Assembly: GCA_029194665.1 (NCBI GenBank)
Contig: JARFXO010000002.1
Coordinates: 612,001-676,000, forward strand
Reading direction: 5' to 3'
DNA from: Nitrospira sp.
Lineage (GTDB): Bacteria > Nitrospirota > Nitrospiria > Nitrospirales > Nitrospiraceae
DNA: 64,000 nt
Shown: one piece after another, positions 45,687-55,181 of the stretch
Layout: every line of letters starts with the position of its first letter
Numbering within the stretch: position 1 is the first letter of the stretch
Notes under the pieces: model-generated
What the model saw: the letters and a program-made list of their open reading frames with translations, nothing else
Databases searched by the model: none
Told to the model about the DNA's origin: nothing
Program-made: the position numbers and the translations under genes

Positions 45687-45889
45687 AGTTATTCCTCCTG
45701 GTCTGCCTCTCTGAGAGGTGGTGATGTGTTCAAGGTGAAAGATAGGCTCAGGTCATCGACATTGAGCAGTCCGACTTGGGCAACTGGTCCAGCTCCCATG
45801 CTGGTCGCTCGGTTGTCGGCGCCCAGCGACGCGCGTTACGCTGCGAAACTGATCACAGCTGTACGCTCCTTGATCCCGTCCCGGAATCG

Positions 45890-46789
45890 TCAGAAGGCGT
45901 AGACGGTGCCGTAGAAGTAGGCCAAATTGTAGGCGACATCGATCTCAAACCCGCCTCTGCTGGTATCTTGCAGGCCCGCGGCCAGCCGGTCATAGGCGGC
46001 GCCGACCGCAAAGTTCTTGAATAGCCGGTACTCAAGGCCGGCATAGAACTCAAACATCACACCCTCGTAATCGGCAATCTTGAGATAGAAAAAGTCGGTG
46101 CGGCCCTGCACCTGGATGCGTGGAGTCACGTTGTAGTTCAATAGAATCCCGAAGGACGGCAGCGGAAAAGTTATATGCTCGTTCACCCTCGTCGAAGTGG
46201 AAGGTTGGTTGTTGGGCAGGAGGATATTCCCCTGTGCCGTGAGATCGAATTTCGTCGCCGCCACATAGAACCCAGGCGACAGGGCCAGCTCCACCTTGTC
46301 GGTGCGATAGAACGACCAGTTATAAAGAAACCGGTAGAGATTCACGTTCAAGTCCGACTGGATGCTCGCGTTGGCACTGATGGTGTTGCCGCCGATCTCT
46401 ATTTGCCGGTCGAGAATGGTATTTTCTCCCCCCAGCCCAACCCGATACCACGAGAATCCAACCGCATGGCGCTCGTTGAATCGATAGAGGCTGTCGACTC
46501 TGAGCGCACTCGTGCTGTCGTCTCCGCCCAAGGTCCTCGCAAAGTCAACGCTCGCACCGATCCCTGTTCTTTCGCCGCGAACCGTGACGTCTGCATTGAC
46601 TCCGAAGACGTAGGCCCAGCCGGCGCGGATCATGAGCCGGTCGCGCAACTCCTGTTTTGGTTCCTCTTTCGGTTCCTCGGCCAGCATTATGCCGGGTGTG
46701 CAGAGCACCAAGGCGACCACCATCGCCGTCATCAACGCCATCCAAGAACCCCACGCCCGCTGTGCCGCTAGTCCGAACAATCCTCTCAT
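45890..46789 (-). CDS. Outer-membrane beta-barrel protein
   Basis: The 299-residue product starts at ATG 46789 after GGGAGG. The signal peptide ends at about LAEEPK, followed by a Glu/Lys/Pro-rich spacer. The rest is a run of amphipathic beta strands (GVNADVTVRGERTGIGAS, ALRVDSLYRFNERHAVGFSW, FFYLKIADYEGVMFEFYAGL) ending in FYGTVYAF with the terminal Phe expected of barrels folded by BAM. No specific family was recognised. It stands alone between the MscS channel and the AsmA-like gene. Confidence 0.75.
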   Translation of the reverse strand: MRGLFGLAAQRAWGSWMALMTAMVVALVLCTPGIMLAEEPKEEPKQELRDRLMIRAGWAYVFGVNADVTVRGERTGIGASVDFARTLGGDDSTSALRVDSLYRFNERHAVGFSWYRVGLGGENTILDRQIEIGGNTISANASIQSDLNVNLYRFLYNWSFYRTDKVELALSPGFYVAATKFDLTAQGNILLPNNQPSTSTRVNEHITFPLPSFGILLNYNVTPRIQVQGRTDFFYLKIADYEGVMFEFYAGLEYRLFKNFAVGAAYDRLAAGLQDTSRGGFEIDVAYNLAYFYGTVYAF

Positions 46790-46860
46790 GATCACCTCCC
46801 ATCTACTCGATCAACCAAGCGGCCCTGCAGCAAGCATGCACAGGAACTCGGTCATGAATC

Positions 46861-49800
46861 TCATGTCCCCTCACCAGCGGATGCATCTGGCCGAGATCGG
46901 AACAATCTCGCCCCTGCCGATCCGGCCCTCCGCAAGCGATCCACCACCCATCCAAACCCGATGGTGACGACCTTTCGAGTCGTCAGTGTTCCTTTGCCTC
47001 CCTTTCGCAAGGCAACCGTACAAGGATTTTCGAGCGGAGAGCGGACTACCGTGGCCTGAAGGATCACACGAGGCACCTGCAAAGTGAGTCCGATGGGGAC
47101 CGCGATATCAAGAACCTTCCAAGCCTTGCTGGCGGCAATCGAGGTGGGTGAGGCCGAGGCCTTGGGAGCAGCCAGAGGTCCTGCCAAACGAACCGGTACG
47201 GCGAGACTGAGGAGCGCCAAACTTTTCGGCATGGGTGTCAGCACCGCGTCCAGGTCTTCCGCGCCGAGGTTCAATGTCCCGGCGGCTGCGACCGAGTGGT
47301 CGCTTGCGTCGATCAACAGCGCGTCGGTCTCCACTTCTCCATTTCGAATGTCGAAATACGCGGCCCCGCAGTTGTATCGAGAGAACCTCTCCAGGCGCCA
47401 CGTTTGCGACAGCATGGCCGTCATCAGATTGGATGCCCATAGGTGGATGAGCCGATTCTCCCATGTCGCCGGCCCTGCGACGATTTCAAGATGGCCGTTC
47501 GCAGCTCCCATCACCTCTCGCAAGGCTCGGCCCCGTCCTTCGGCGGTCAGGTAGATATCGGCTCGTCCTTCCGCCTTGTCTGTAATATTAAACGCTTTGA
47601 ACAGTCCGCCGTAATCAACATCGATTGCCGTGATCTCCATCGCGACATGCGGAACCTTGCCGGTACTATCTATCGTGAATCGCCCGGTCTTCGTCGACCC
47701 ATTGTGGGCCAATGCCAGGGGACCAACGGTCAAGACGCCATCCTTCAGGGTCAGCAACGCGGTGACCTCATCCGCCTGCATCGGCTGAACCGAAAGCCGT
47801 TTGATCGTCCAGAGCAAGTCCAATTCCATTGAGCGGAGGGATTCAACGGGCAGCCGCCAATCCGGGATGATTCTCAGGCCGGCCGATTCCGAGGCCGGCT
47901 CGGTGGTCGCTTTCGACGACGATTCCTCGCCCTCCATCGTGACCGCTTTCGAAGCAGGTCGCCCCAGGAACTCCAGGTCGACCAATTTGGACCAGAATGT
48001 CCCGATCACTCGTGGCTGAGATTCTCCAAACGCGATCTCAATCCTTCCTGCGGCATCGCTCCTGCCGGCTCGCGCTTGGAGATCGGATAGAATCACGCTC
48101 CGATCGTCGTAATCTACATCACAGGACAGCTCATACGAGCCCACCTCAGGCAGGTCGTGCCCGAACAAGGAAGCGAGACGCAGCAACGAACTCCCCTTCA
48201 GGTTGACGTGGAAATCAGCAGTCCCTGTCCTGCTTTGAAATCCAGCCTGCCCCTTCGACTCCAGCTCGATATCCGGTCCCCGCAGGACCAAAGTCCAGGG
48301 CAGGTATGCCGGCAGATCGAGCACCCGTTTCAATGGAACGCTCGTCGCGATAAGCGTGAGCGGAACGTCACGCACTCGACCCTGGAGGCTGAGGATAAGC
48401 GGGGCGTGGATTCGACCAGACAGGGCTGCCGTTGAGAGCGTGACCGGTCCCACCTCACGGCCGCCGGTCTCGGCAATATGCAAGGCGCCCGGCGTCGCAG
48501 TCACGTTGAACGCGACGTGGTCCACCAGCTCCTCAGCGCTGTTCCCTTCGCTCGTCAGGTCGAGCGCGAGATCGGTCGTTCCCGTCACACGATCGGTCAT
48601 CTTCGTTTCGCGAAGCAGTGCGCCATAGTCGAACTGTCGCGAACGAGCCCCAAGTTTTAGTCGGGGCACGGCCTCGCCGCTGTCGAACAGAAGAAGGGCC
48701 TCCATGTCTCCATATCGATGCGTGGCCGAAGAAGAGACATCCACTCGGCCACGATCTGCCGTGAGATGCAGCAGCAACCTGCGTAGGTGGAGAGGGCCGG
48801 TATGGAGTTGGTCGATCTTCCATTTCACGTCCGCTACAAGCCACGACGGAATCACCGGCACCACCGGGTTTCCACGGCCGGACATTACGTTCCCCCATTT
48901 GTCATGGCCCGCCGTACGATCCATGAAATCGTCTGCGCGCAGGCGGCGCGACGTGAGGTCGGCCGTGACGGCCAGTCGGTCGTTCTCCGTGGCCACATCA
49001 AGCCGTCCTGCTCCATCGCTTTCTCCCATCTGCCACGAGAACCTGGTGCTCCAGGGCCCGCCGCGCTCACCCTCCACATGGCACGACAAGCGAAAGGGGC
49101 CGCCGGCCGGCAGGGAAGAATCGAACTCGTCAAGCCTGCGGCTCTGTGCTCGAACCAGCACGGACCAGGTCTCATGATTCATCGGCCGGCTCACCGTGGC
49201 ATCCACCAACAACCAGGCCTGACCGATTTGGAGGGCCGCGTTGATCGGCCAGGTTCCATCGCCCAGCAAGGCGGAAAACGAGCCGGTCGTCGCATGAATG
49301 CGGAATGGCTTCAGCCCGTAGCGGCCGGTCAGGTCGATTCCCCCGGGACCAGACCCGTCCAAGGTCGCCTGTCCCTTGTCAAACGAAAGCTCAATCGGTC
49401 GTCCCGACAAGGGATCGTGGAACAAGAAGATCGAATGATCCGTCCGAAGCGAGACGGCCAACGACCTGAGGAGCGCCTCCCATGTCTTTCCACGAGCTGT
49501 TGCACTCAGCACGACATCGGTCATGCCGATCAGAGCACCTGACAATTCAGTCTTGAGCCTCACCGGTTCAAGTCCCCGCCCGGTCACAGAGAGCGAAAGC
49601 GATGGAACATCCGAACGGACATCGATCTCCGTCCGTCCCTCGATCATCGTTCCCAAGAAGTCGGCAGCCGGCACCCTGATCTGGAGCAAGCCAGCTTCCA
49701 AATTTGCCTGGACCTGTAACGAGCCGAATGCGCGCTCGCCGAGCACGACGGAATCGCACGACATCGCGACAGCAATATCCCACTCCTTCAACCATTCGAT

Positions 49801-50871
49801 GAAATGGGCATCCTGCGAAGCGCTGCGTCCGGTTGAAAAATCGTTCAAATCGATTTTCCGGGAGGCAGCGGTGGCGGAGAGGCGCGGCCGCCCCTGGTGG
49901 TAGCGGAGCGAGGCATCCGCCGCCAAATCGCTCGTGCCCAACGTCGCCTTCAGACCATCGATGGTCACCTGGTCGCCGGTTGCTTTCACTCGACCGGAAA
50001 CGCTGTAGGCACCAAGCGCAGGCCAGTCCAGCGCCAGTAACTGATTGAGTCCGTCCAGGTGAGAACCAGCGGCGGTAAGCTGAACATCCAACAGAGACGA
50101 GCCCACCGGAAGCCCGATATTACCGTTTACCGAGACCGTCATCTCCGGGGTGTGTGCCTCCATGGCCAACGGCCACCACCCCTGCCCGCCGCTGGCCAGA
50201 TCCAAGAACCTGCCTCCTGTTGCGTCGATCGTCACAGGCACCCCCCTGAACTCTCCGCTTGCGACAAGATGTGCGGGCCGATCGGGAACCATGTCCAGAT
50301 TCGCTTCATGGAGCGTCACCCGCTCCGTTGCGGCAGTGGATGCACCGGTGAATGTGGCCGTCGCACGGCTAAGATGGATCGCGTGGATCTGCACTGCAAA
50401 GCGGGATGGTCTCGACCTCAGAGCATCGTCCGAGGTCGTTGATCGCCCGCCTGCTTCTCGTTCAAAAATGTTTTTATCGAGGACCACCTTGAGATCGGTG
50501 ACGGCGAGGGAGGGAATGACGATCGACCGGCGCAACAACAACGGCAAATCGATCGACAGCTCAATTCTGTCCGCAGTGGCGAGGTCGGAGAACCCGCTGT
50601 CCGATTCAGCTGCGACCGCGACTTGCTTGAGGACAATCGTCGGCTCAGGCGACAAGGTCCAGGTCACCGGACCGCTGATCGTGATTCGTTTGCCGATGCT
50701 CGCGCTGACTGTCTCTGTCAGCCAATCCTGTACGTATGTCGTCGCGTTCAGCCAGAACAGAGCTGCCGCTGCCACGATTACGAGAAGGGCAAGCGCACCG
50801 CTCCATCGCGTGATTCGAACCGATGACCGCCGTATCGATTTCACGTCTTCCAGTGGGAAACCCTCGCCCAT
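46861..50871 (-). CDS. AsmA-like inner-membrane-anchored protein
   Basis: The 1336-residue product has one N-terminal membrane helix (about residues 22-42) and then a very long beta-rich periplasmic region. The start of the domain, SASIGKRITISGPVTWTLSP, and repeated strand pairs such as ADRIELSIDLPLLLRRSIVI are typical of AsmA. The C-terminal AsmA part contains GRGRALREVMGAANGHLEIV, LLIDASDHSVAAAGTLNLGA and VPIGLTLQVPRVIL. AsmA-like proteins form lipid-transporting bridges between inner and outer membranes, which suits the envelope-rich neighbourhood. ATG 50871 was used. Alternative starts cannot be excluded. Confidence 0.87.
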   Translation of the reverse strand: MGEGFPLEDVKSIRRSSVRITRWSGALALLVIVAAAALFWLNATTYVQDWLTETVSASIGKRITISGPVTWTLSPEPTIVLKQVAVAAESDSGFSDLATADRIELSIDLPLLLRRSIVIPSLAVTDLKVVLDKNIFEREAGGRSTTSDDALRSRPSRFAVQIHAIHLSRATATFTGASTAATERVTLHEANLDMVPDRPAHLVASGEFRGVPVTIDATGGRFLDLASGGQGWWPLAMEAHTPEMTVSVNGNIGLPVGSSLLDVQLTAAGSHLDGLNQLLALDWPALGAYSVSGRVKATGDQVTIDGLKATLGTSDLAADASLRYHQGRPRLSATAASRKIDLNDFSTGRSASQDAHFIEWLKEWDIAVAMSCDSVVLGERAFGSLQVQANLEAGLLQIRVPAADFLGTMIEGRTEIDVRSDVPSLSLSVTGRGLEPVRLKTELSGALIGMTDVVLSATARGKTWEALLRSLAVSLRTDHSIFLFHDPLSGRPIELSFDKGQATLDGSGPGGIDLTGRYGLKPFRIHATTGSFSALLGDGTWPINAALQIGQAWLLVDATVSRPMNHETWSVLVRAQSRRLDEFDSSLPAGGPFRLSCHVEGERGGPWSTRFSWQMGESDGAGRLDVATENDRLAVTADLTSRRLRADDFMDRTAGHDKWGNVMSGRGNPVVPVIPSWLVADVKWKIDQLHTGPLHLRRLLLHLTADRGRVDVSSSATHRYGDMEALLLFDSGEAVPRLKLGARSRQFDYGALLRETKMTDRVTGTTDLALDLTSEGNSAEELVDHVAFNVTATPGALHIAETGGREVGPVTLSTAALSGRIHAPLILSLQGRVRDVPLTLIATSVPLKRVLDLPAYLPWTLVLRGPDIELESKGQAGFQSRTGTADFHVNLKGSSLLRLASLFGHDLPEVGSYELSCDVDYDDRSVILSDLQARAGRSDAAGRIEIAFGESQPRVIGTFWSKLVDLEFLGRPASKAVTMEGEESSSKATTEPASESAGLRIIPDWRLPVESLRSMELDLLWTIKRLSVQPMQADEVTALLTLKDGVLTVGPLALAHNGSTKTGRFTIDSTGKVPHVAMEITAIDVDYGGLFKAFNITDKAEGRADIYLTAEGRGRALREVMGAANGHLEIVAGPATWENRLIHLWASNLMTAMLSQTWRLERFSRYNCGAAYFDIRNGEVETDALLIDASDHSVAAAGTLNLGAEDLDAVLTPMPKSLALLSLAVPVRLAGPLAAPKASASPTSIAASKAWKVLDIAVPIGLTLQVPRVILQATVVRSPLENPCTVALRKGGKGTLTTRKVVTIGFGWVVDRLRRAGSAGARLFRSRPDASAGEGT

Positions 50872-51012
50872 CCGTTCGTCGCCGCTGCTTCGCCATGCCG
50901 CCGCCGATCCTCACCGTGATCGGGCACAGGTTGTAATTGTTTGCCTGTCGGAGAATCGTCCAGGACTTCACCTTGGTGGAGATCGGTGAGCCCTGGCGGC
51001 CGCGCGCGATTC

Positions 51013-51288
51013 TTACTGCAAGCCGCTTTCCAGTCGTTTGAAGTGCAGGTAGGCTCCCACCATCAAGAAATTGATAATGACCGCGACCATGTTCCATCCG
51101 ATCACCGGTCTGGACTCGATCAGGAATCCGTAGTACACCCAGACAACCTGAAACGAGCCCATGATCCCGGCCATCGTGGGATTCATGCCCTGACTGGACC
51201 GCCGCTTGAGCATCGCGATCAAGTCCGGCAGGGCGGCGAAGGTCGTCCCGAATCCTGCCACGAAGCCGATGATTTCATGCAGCGGCAT
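51013..51288 (-). CDS. SemiSWEET-type sugar transporter
   Basis: The 91-residue product has three transmembrane helices (residues 5-25, 37-57, 65-85), the size of bacterial SemiSWEET half-transporters. The PQ-loop-type motif is seen as FGTTFAALPDLIAMLKRRSS, and SFQVVWVYYGFLIE and WNMVAVIINFLM fit helices 2 and 3. SemiSWEETs form dimers that let sugars cross the membrane by diffusion. It may feed or drain the cytoplasmic glucosidase pathway, but no gene linkage shows this. Confidence 0.88.
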   Translation of the reverse strand: MPLHEIIGFVAGFGTTFAALPDLIAMLKRRSSQGMNPTMAGIMGSFQVVWVYYGFLIESRPVIGWNMVAVIINFLMVGAYLHFKRLESGLQ

Positions 51289-51531
51289 ATGGGTCCCCGT
51301 CTCTACGATATGACACGATCCGCCTTTCAGGTGCGTCCAGCCCGAACAGCATGCACCCGAATCTCTGCGAGGTCTCGGTCACGGAGTCCACATGCTTCCT
51401 CGGTGTGAATGGGACACCACTAGTCGAACCAGTATAGATGGGTGGAATTCAAAGAATAAAGACAGAAAGGTACCCCGATCACTTTGCGGCAAGCTTTGAG
51501 TGGCAGCGCCGAGACGTTGCCTGCTCTCGGG

Positions 51532-52545
51532 TCAAAACGTATAGGTCCCGCCAAGAAAGACATTCATATCACGCGCGACTTCTCCCTCGAAACTCTGCTT
51601 TCGCTGTGACCGCTGGAATCCGGCCAGGACGCCCACCCGCTCGCTCACGCGGTAGCGGAACGTACAATCGCCCTGCCAGACGGTCTCATGGCCGCCCTTG
51701 CGTTCGTCCCCTTCGATCCCGCTGGTCCAATCATTCCGCTCGAAATGCAGCCCGATTTGCGCCGACAGTCGCTCGGTCACTTCCGCTTCAAGTCCGAGCG
51801 TGACGTAATTATTGACGTAGGACGTGTCGTCCTCCAATTGCGGTTGGTTTCGTCCATCCGCCAACCCTCTCTCGTAGTGATAGCCGGCGACAATCGCATA
51901 ATGCTCCATGAAATGCCAGACAAGGTGCGAGCCGATCGTCCAAAGTGTCGTATCGCGTTGCGCCCATTCGTCGTTGTACAGACGGGCGCCGTATCGCGCC
52001 AGCAGCCGGACTTCCCATTCCTTGGACAGATTATGCTCCAACCTTAGGGATCCGATGTGGCTCGTCACCCGCTCCTCTTGAATCGAGTCCGATCGCCGGC
52101 TTTCATTGTCACCCAAGAGAAGGTTCGGTGCGCTGTAATAACGCAGGCGGACTCTCGTGTTCTGGTCGATGTGGTGGAGCATCTGCAGCCCAAACGTGCC
52201 GTGATTGAACCCCGGATCGACAGCATAGATGTAACCCTGCCCTCGGAACGAAAATTCGGTCCGCCCCAACCGGGACGCCACCGATTTCATGACATTGATC
52301 TCCGGCTCGAACACCATATCCGAGCCCTTGCCGATCAACGATGAATCCAGGGCAGGCTGGGTCGGATCGCCATCGAGGTTGAAACGGCGCGTGGCGGAGA
52401 ACAGCGCGACATCGTCGGTGTAAAACAGGAAGGCCCGTCCTTCGATCGTCGTCTCGGCTAGCGCCGCAGGCGCCGCCACGAGCAGGAGCAAGACGAGAAG
52501 GAGCAGTCGTCCCGATATGCGGCGCTTATTCAGCATGTGAGACAT
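51532..52545 (-). CDS. Outer-membrane beta-barrel protein, unknown function
   Basis: The 337-residue product starts at ATG 52545; an ATG at 52536 is an alternative. The signal peptide runs to APAALA. The remainder is beta-rich (FLFYTDDVALFSATRRFNLD, MLHHIDQNTRVRLRYYSAPN, GLEAEVTERLSAQIGLHFER) and ends in NVFLGGTYTF with the terminal Phe of barrel proteins. The motif NLLLGDNE may be a loop. I do not recognise a family. No nearby gene on the same strand is close enough to suggest an operon. Confidence 0.72.
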   Translation of the reverse strand: MSHMLNKRRISGRLLLLVLLLLVAAPAALAETTIEGRAFLFYTDDVALFSATRRFNLDGDPTQPALDSSLIGKGSDMVFEPEINVMKSVASRLGRTEFSFRGQGYIYAVDPGFNHGTFGLQMLHHIDQNTRVRLRYYSAPNLLLGDNESRRSDSIQEERVTSHIGSLRLEHNLSKEWEVRLLARYGARLYNDEWAQRDTTLWTIGSHLVWHFMEHYAIVAGYHYERGLADGRNQPQLEDDTSYVNNYVTLGLEAEVTERLSAQIGLHFERNDWTSGIEGDERKGGHETVWQGDCTFRYRVSERVGVLAGFQRSQRKQSFEGEVARDMNVFLGGTYTF

Positions 52546-53049
52546 GTGAGAAGAACGACCGATCGGAAATGCCGGAGAAACTCCCAACCGAGTCGCTCTA
52601 TGGCTAAGCGCCCAAGCCTCAACGCGAAGTAAAGAGAATTTTGTAGCTTATTCACATCTTCGGCGCAAGCGGCTTTCCAACACCAACTCTGACCCGTCTA
52701 CTGTCAACCATGACAGGTGTGCTCGGCTACTCTCACCGGCACCGTGCGGGCATCTTGATGCTCATGATGCGAGTGGTCCAGCATCTCCCCATACGCACGA
52801 CCATAACGCTCGATGATCCTCATCGATTGAACCAGCCCTTGCCCCGCCGTATTGAGAAGCTATAACAACTTCAGGGCCGCGATCCAAACTTGCGCCGGGG
52901 TTGACACTGCAACAGGGAAAAGGTCGGGGTGCCGGACAGCCCAGCATCGGTCAACACGTACGGGGAGAACCCGGTTTGCCTTCGCATGGCCAACTCGCTT
53001 CATGTACCGACAATTGACATACAGCCATCCTGACGGTATGGTTTGCCAT
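52546..53049. other. Gap with a possible His-rich gene remnant
   Basis: The minus strand at 52704-52823 reads a 39-residue peptide starting MRIIERYGRAYGEMLDHSHH, followed by a His/Asp-rich end with a terminal CHG. It is open further upstream to about 52860 (LNTAGQGLVQS) without a start codon that has a ribosome binding site. It may be the tail of a lost gene. No other feature was recognised in this 504-base gap. Confidence 0.25.
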
Positions 53050-53277
53050 ATGAAGACCACCCTCAATATTGATGACACAGTGATGGCCCAGCTCAAGCGC
53101 GAAGCGGCACGCCAGGGGAGGACGATGTCTGAGCTGGTGGAGACCGCGCTGCGGAACCTGTTCCGGTCCCAGAAGAAACCTGCGGAACTTTCGCCGCTGC
53201 CCCTGTTCCAAAGCGGCGGCACACTGGTTGATGTAGCGGATCGCGATGCGCTCTACCAAGCGATGGAAGGGCGATAG
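53050..53277 (+). CDS. VapB-type antitoxin
   Basis: The 75-residue product begins MKTTLNIDDTVMAQLKREAA and continues RQGRTMSELVETALRNLF, a ribbon-helix-helix DNA-binding domain typical of antitoxins. The C-terminal tail (DVADRDALYQAMEGR) would bind the toxin. An upstream ATG at 53038 is possible but has no ribosome binding site. The toxin gene follows after three bases; the pair forms a type II toxin-antitoxin module that represses its own promoter. Confidence 0.87.
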   Translation: MKTTLNIDDTVMAQLKREAARQGRTMSELVETALRNLFRSQKKPAELSPLPLFQSGGTLVDVADRDALYQAMEGR

Positions 53278-53280
53278 CAG

Positions 53281-53712
53281 GTGTTGGTGGTCGATACCAA
53301 CATTTTCGTCTACGCTGCGGACAGGGATTCGCCGTTCCACGCCAAGGCGCGGGCCTGGCTAGAACGGCAACGCGCTCGTCCGGACGCGTGGTACACCACG
53401 TGGCCGATTCTCTACGAATTTATGCGCGTCACCACCCATCCACGCGTGATGCGCCGGCCGTGGAGCGCGTCGCATGCGTGGGAGTTTGTCTCTGTTCTGA
53501 TCACTTCGCCGGGCCTGGGGATTCTTGTGGCGACCCAGCAGCATGCCGACGTCGCCCAGGAGGTTATCGCCGACCTCCCGGCCCTTGCCGGCAATCTATT
53601 CCACGACGCGCACACGGCCATCCTCATGCGCGAGCATGGCATTCGCCGGATCTACACGCGCGACACAGACTTCCATCGCTTTGCCTTTCTCGAAGTCGTT
53701 GACCCGCTCTGA
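53281..53712 (+). CDS. VapC-type PIN-domain toxin
   Basis: The 143-residue product starts at GTG 53281. PIN-domain acidic residues are in place: VVDTNIFVYAAD, the Glu in PILYEFMRV, and FHDAHTAILMREHG with IYTRDTDFHRF for the last Asp residues. PIN toxins cleave RNA, often initiator tRNA or rRNA. With the antitoxin just upstream this is a complete VapBC pair. Confidence 0.9.
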   Translation: MLVVDTNIFVYAADRDSPFHAKARAWLERQRARPDAWYTTWPILYEFMRVTTHPRVMRRPWSASHAWEFVSVLITSPGLGILVATQQHADVAQEVIADLPALAGNLFHDAHTAILMREHGIRRIYTRDTDFHRFAFLEVVDPL

Positions 53713-53861
53713 ACTCCGCCTCAACCGCAGGCCAAGGTCGGACGATGTGGTCTTCGTTCACGGACGCTCTCCTGCTGTCTTGGCCGCCGAGTGCGGAGAA
53801 CGAGCGGTTGATATTCCAGGCAGGCTCGCCCTACTCCAAAACTGAACAATGGGCCGGACGA

Positions 53862-55172
53862 TCAGTCTTTCCAGTCGATCAACGGGAGCTCACGGGCCAC
53901 ATTTTCCCGAGCTGTGACACCGCGCTGAAGTAATTCAAAGCGGGCCCTTTGCGACAACGTTCCACTCAACCAGATCTCGATGTGTGCGTCATTCCCCGCC
54001 ATAGCGGCCCGCTTGGCGAGACGCGCATAGGCTGACTCGGTTCTCTCGCTCCAAATCCCATGGTCCACGGCGAGTGGACAAAACAGCGTTCCTGCTTCGG
54101 TGAAGCCGACAGGAATGCGTCCGACAACGTCGATATTCACGATGGGTGCTTTCTCCTGGTTGTAAGCCTGCAGAAGTTCAGCCTCTTGCTGGTAAAACAA
54201 TGCTTCTTCCTCCGACAGGGCATTCAAGGTCGCGCCGAGAAAGCGGTCTCGGTGTGACGCCTTCGCGAGGCTCTCTAGAGCGAAGGCAATAACCGCTTTA
54301 TGCCGTGGGCTGTACGACGGATGGGCCAGGAACTGGCGGGTCAGTTCATCATCGATCTGCATGGCCTTCAACTTTTTTTCGCTGAGGCTGATCAGATCCG
54401 ACGGCCCCTGTTCCTCCAAAGCTTGATTCAGCACCTGTACGGTTGTGAGCGAGGTCAACATCAGGGGCAGCGGGTTAGGTGCGGGAACCAACACCAAGGC
54501 AAAGGTGGTCGTATAGCCTGCCACTTGTGCCCAGGCGGCGCGATCCAATTCATGTTGGAGGATTGGATTCGTTGAGTAGGGATCGACGTGGTAATGGGCG
54601 GCGATACGGCGTTTATACGCGGACATTTGGGCAAACGATTCAACGGTGTTGTCTTCATAGGGCCCCGGCTCATGCGAAAGGCTGTCCTTGGATGATTCGA
54701 TCAGCCGAGAGATTCCTAATGGGATTCCGACAAGCGTTTCCCTGGGCTTCGAAGCAAGGCGCCCAAGCGCTTTGAGCGGAGTGACCCATTCGTGAACCGC
54801 GGCTTCGGCCGTCAGCCCGGCGAGGTTGCGCTCATGCAAATCGGCAATGGCCGTCAGCTCGCGTCGCAACCGAACAAACATGGTGCTGCCGCGAGCGACA
54901 AACCGACCATGCGGGGATGATAGGGAATACACATTTGTGTACCCGTCGTGGAGGATCGGATCCTCGACACGGTACTGTGGGCCCACAACGAGATCCGGTC
55001 CCAGCACCTGTTCAGCCGGTTCCTCTTCCGGCACTTCGTATGGCTCTCCCCATGAGTCTGTGAGACTAACCAGGCCAATGATGAGAATCACGAGCGTCGA
55101 GCAAGTCGGCCGAGCCAGTCTCCCTGTGTCAACGTTGGTTGCTTGGGCAGGTCGGCAGGAGGGAATACGCAT
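53862..55172 (-). CDS. Secreted protein of unknown function
   Basis: The 436-residue product has an N-terminal hydrophobic segment (STLVILIIGLVSLTD) as a signal peptide. Features include VYSLSSPHGRFVARGSTMFV, ELTAIADLHERNLAGLTAEA, GIPLGISRLIESSKDSLS and VESFAQMSAYKRRIAAHYHV followed by DPYSTNPILQHELDRAAWAQ. I have seen this order in uncharacterised secreted proteins of several Gram-negative groups, but no function is known. The mid-region with VPAPNPLPLMLT is hydrophobic and may touch the membrane. It lies nine bases after the HAD hydrolase gene, probably in one transcript. Confidence 0.72.
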   Translation of the reverse strand: MRIPSCRPAQATNVDTGRLARPTCSTLVILIIGLVSLTDSWGEPYEVPEEEPAEQVLGPDLVVGPQYRVEDPILHDGYTNVYSLSSPHGRFVARGSTMFVRLRRELTAIADLHERNLAGLTAEAAVHEWVTPLKALGRLASKPRETLVGIPLGISRLIESSKDSLSHEPGPYEDNTVESFAQMSAYKRRIAAHYHVDPYSTNPILQHELDRAAWAQVAGYTTTFALVLVPAPNPLPLMLTSLTTVQVLNQALEEQGPSDLISLSEKKLKAMQIDDELTRQFLAHPSYSPRHKAVIAFALESLAKASHRDRFLGATLNALSEEEALFYQQEAELLQAYNQEKAPIVNIDVVGRIPVGFTEAGTLFCPLAVDHGIWSERTESAYARLAKRAAMAGNDAHIEIWLSGTLSQRARFELLQRGVTARENVARELPLIDWKD

Positions 55173-55181
55173 GACCTGATC

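Noticed and set aside
51411-51425. GACACCACTAG string resembling the end of the CTAGTGTAGTG repeat family
   Set aside because: There is no repeat core and no partner end nearby, so the match is too short to call an element.
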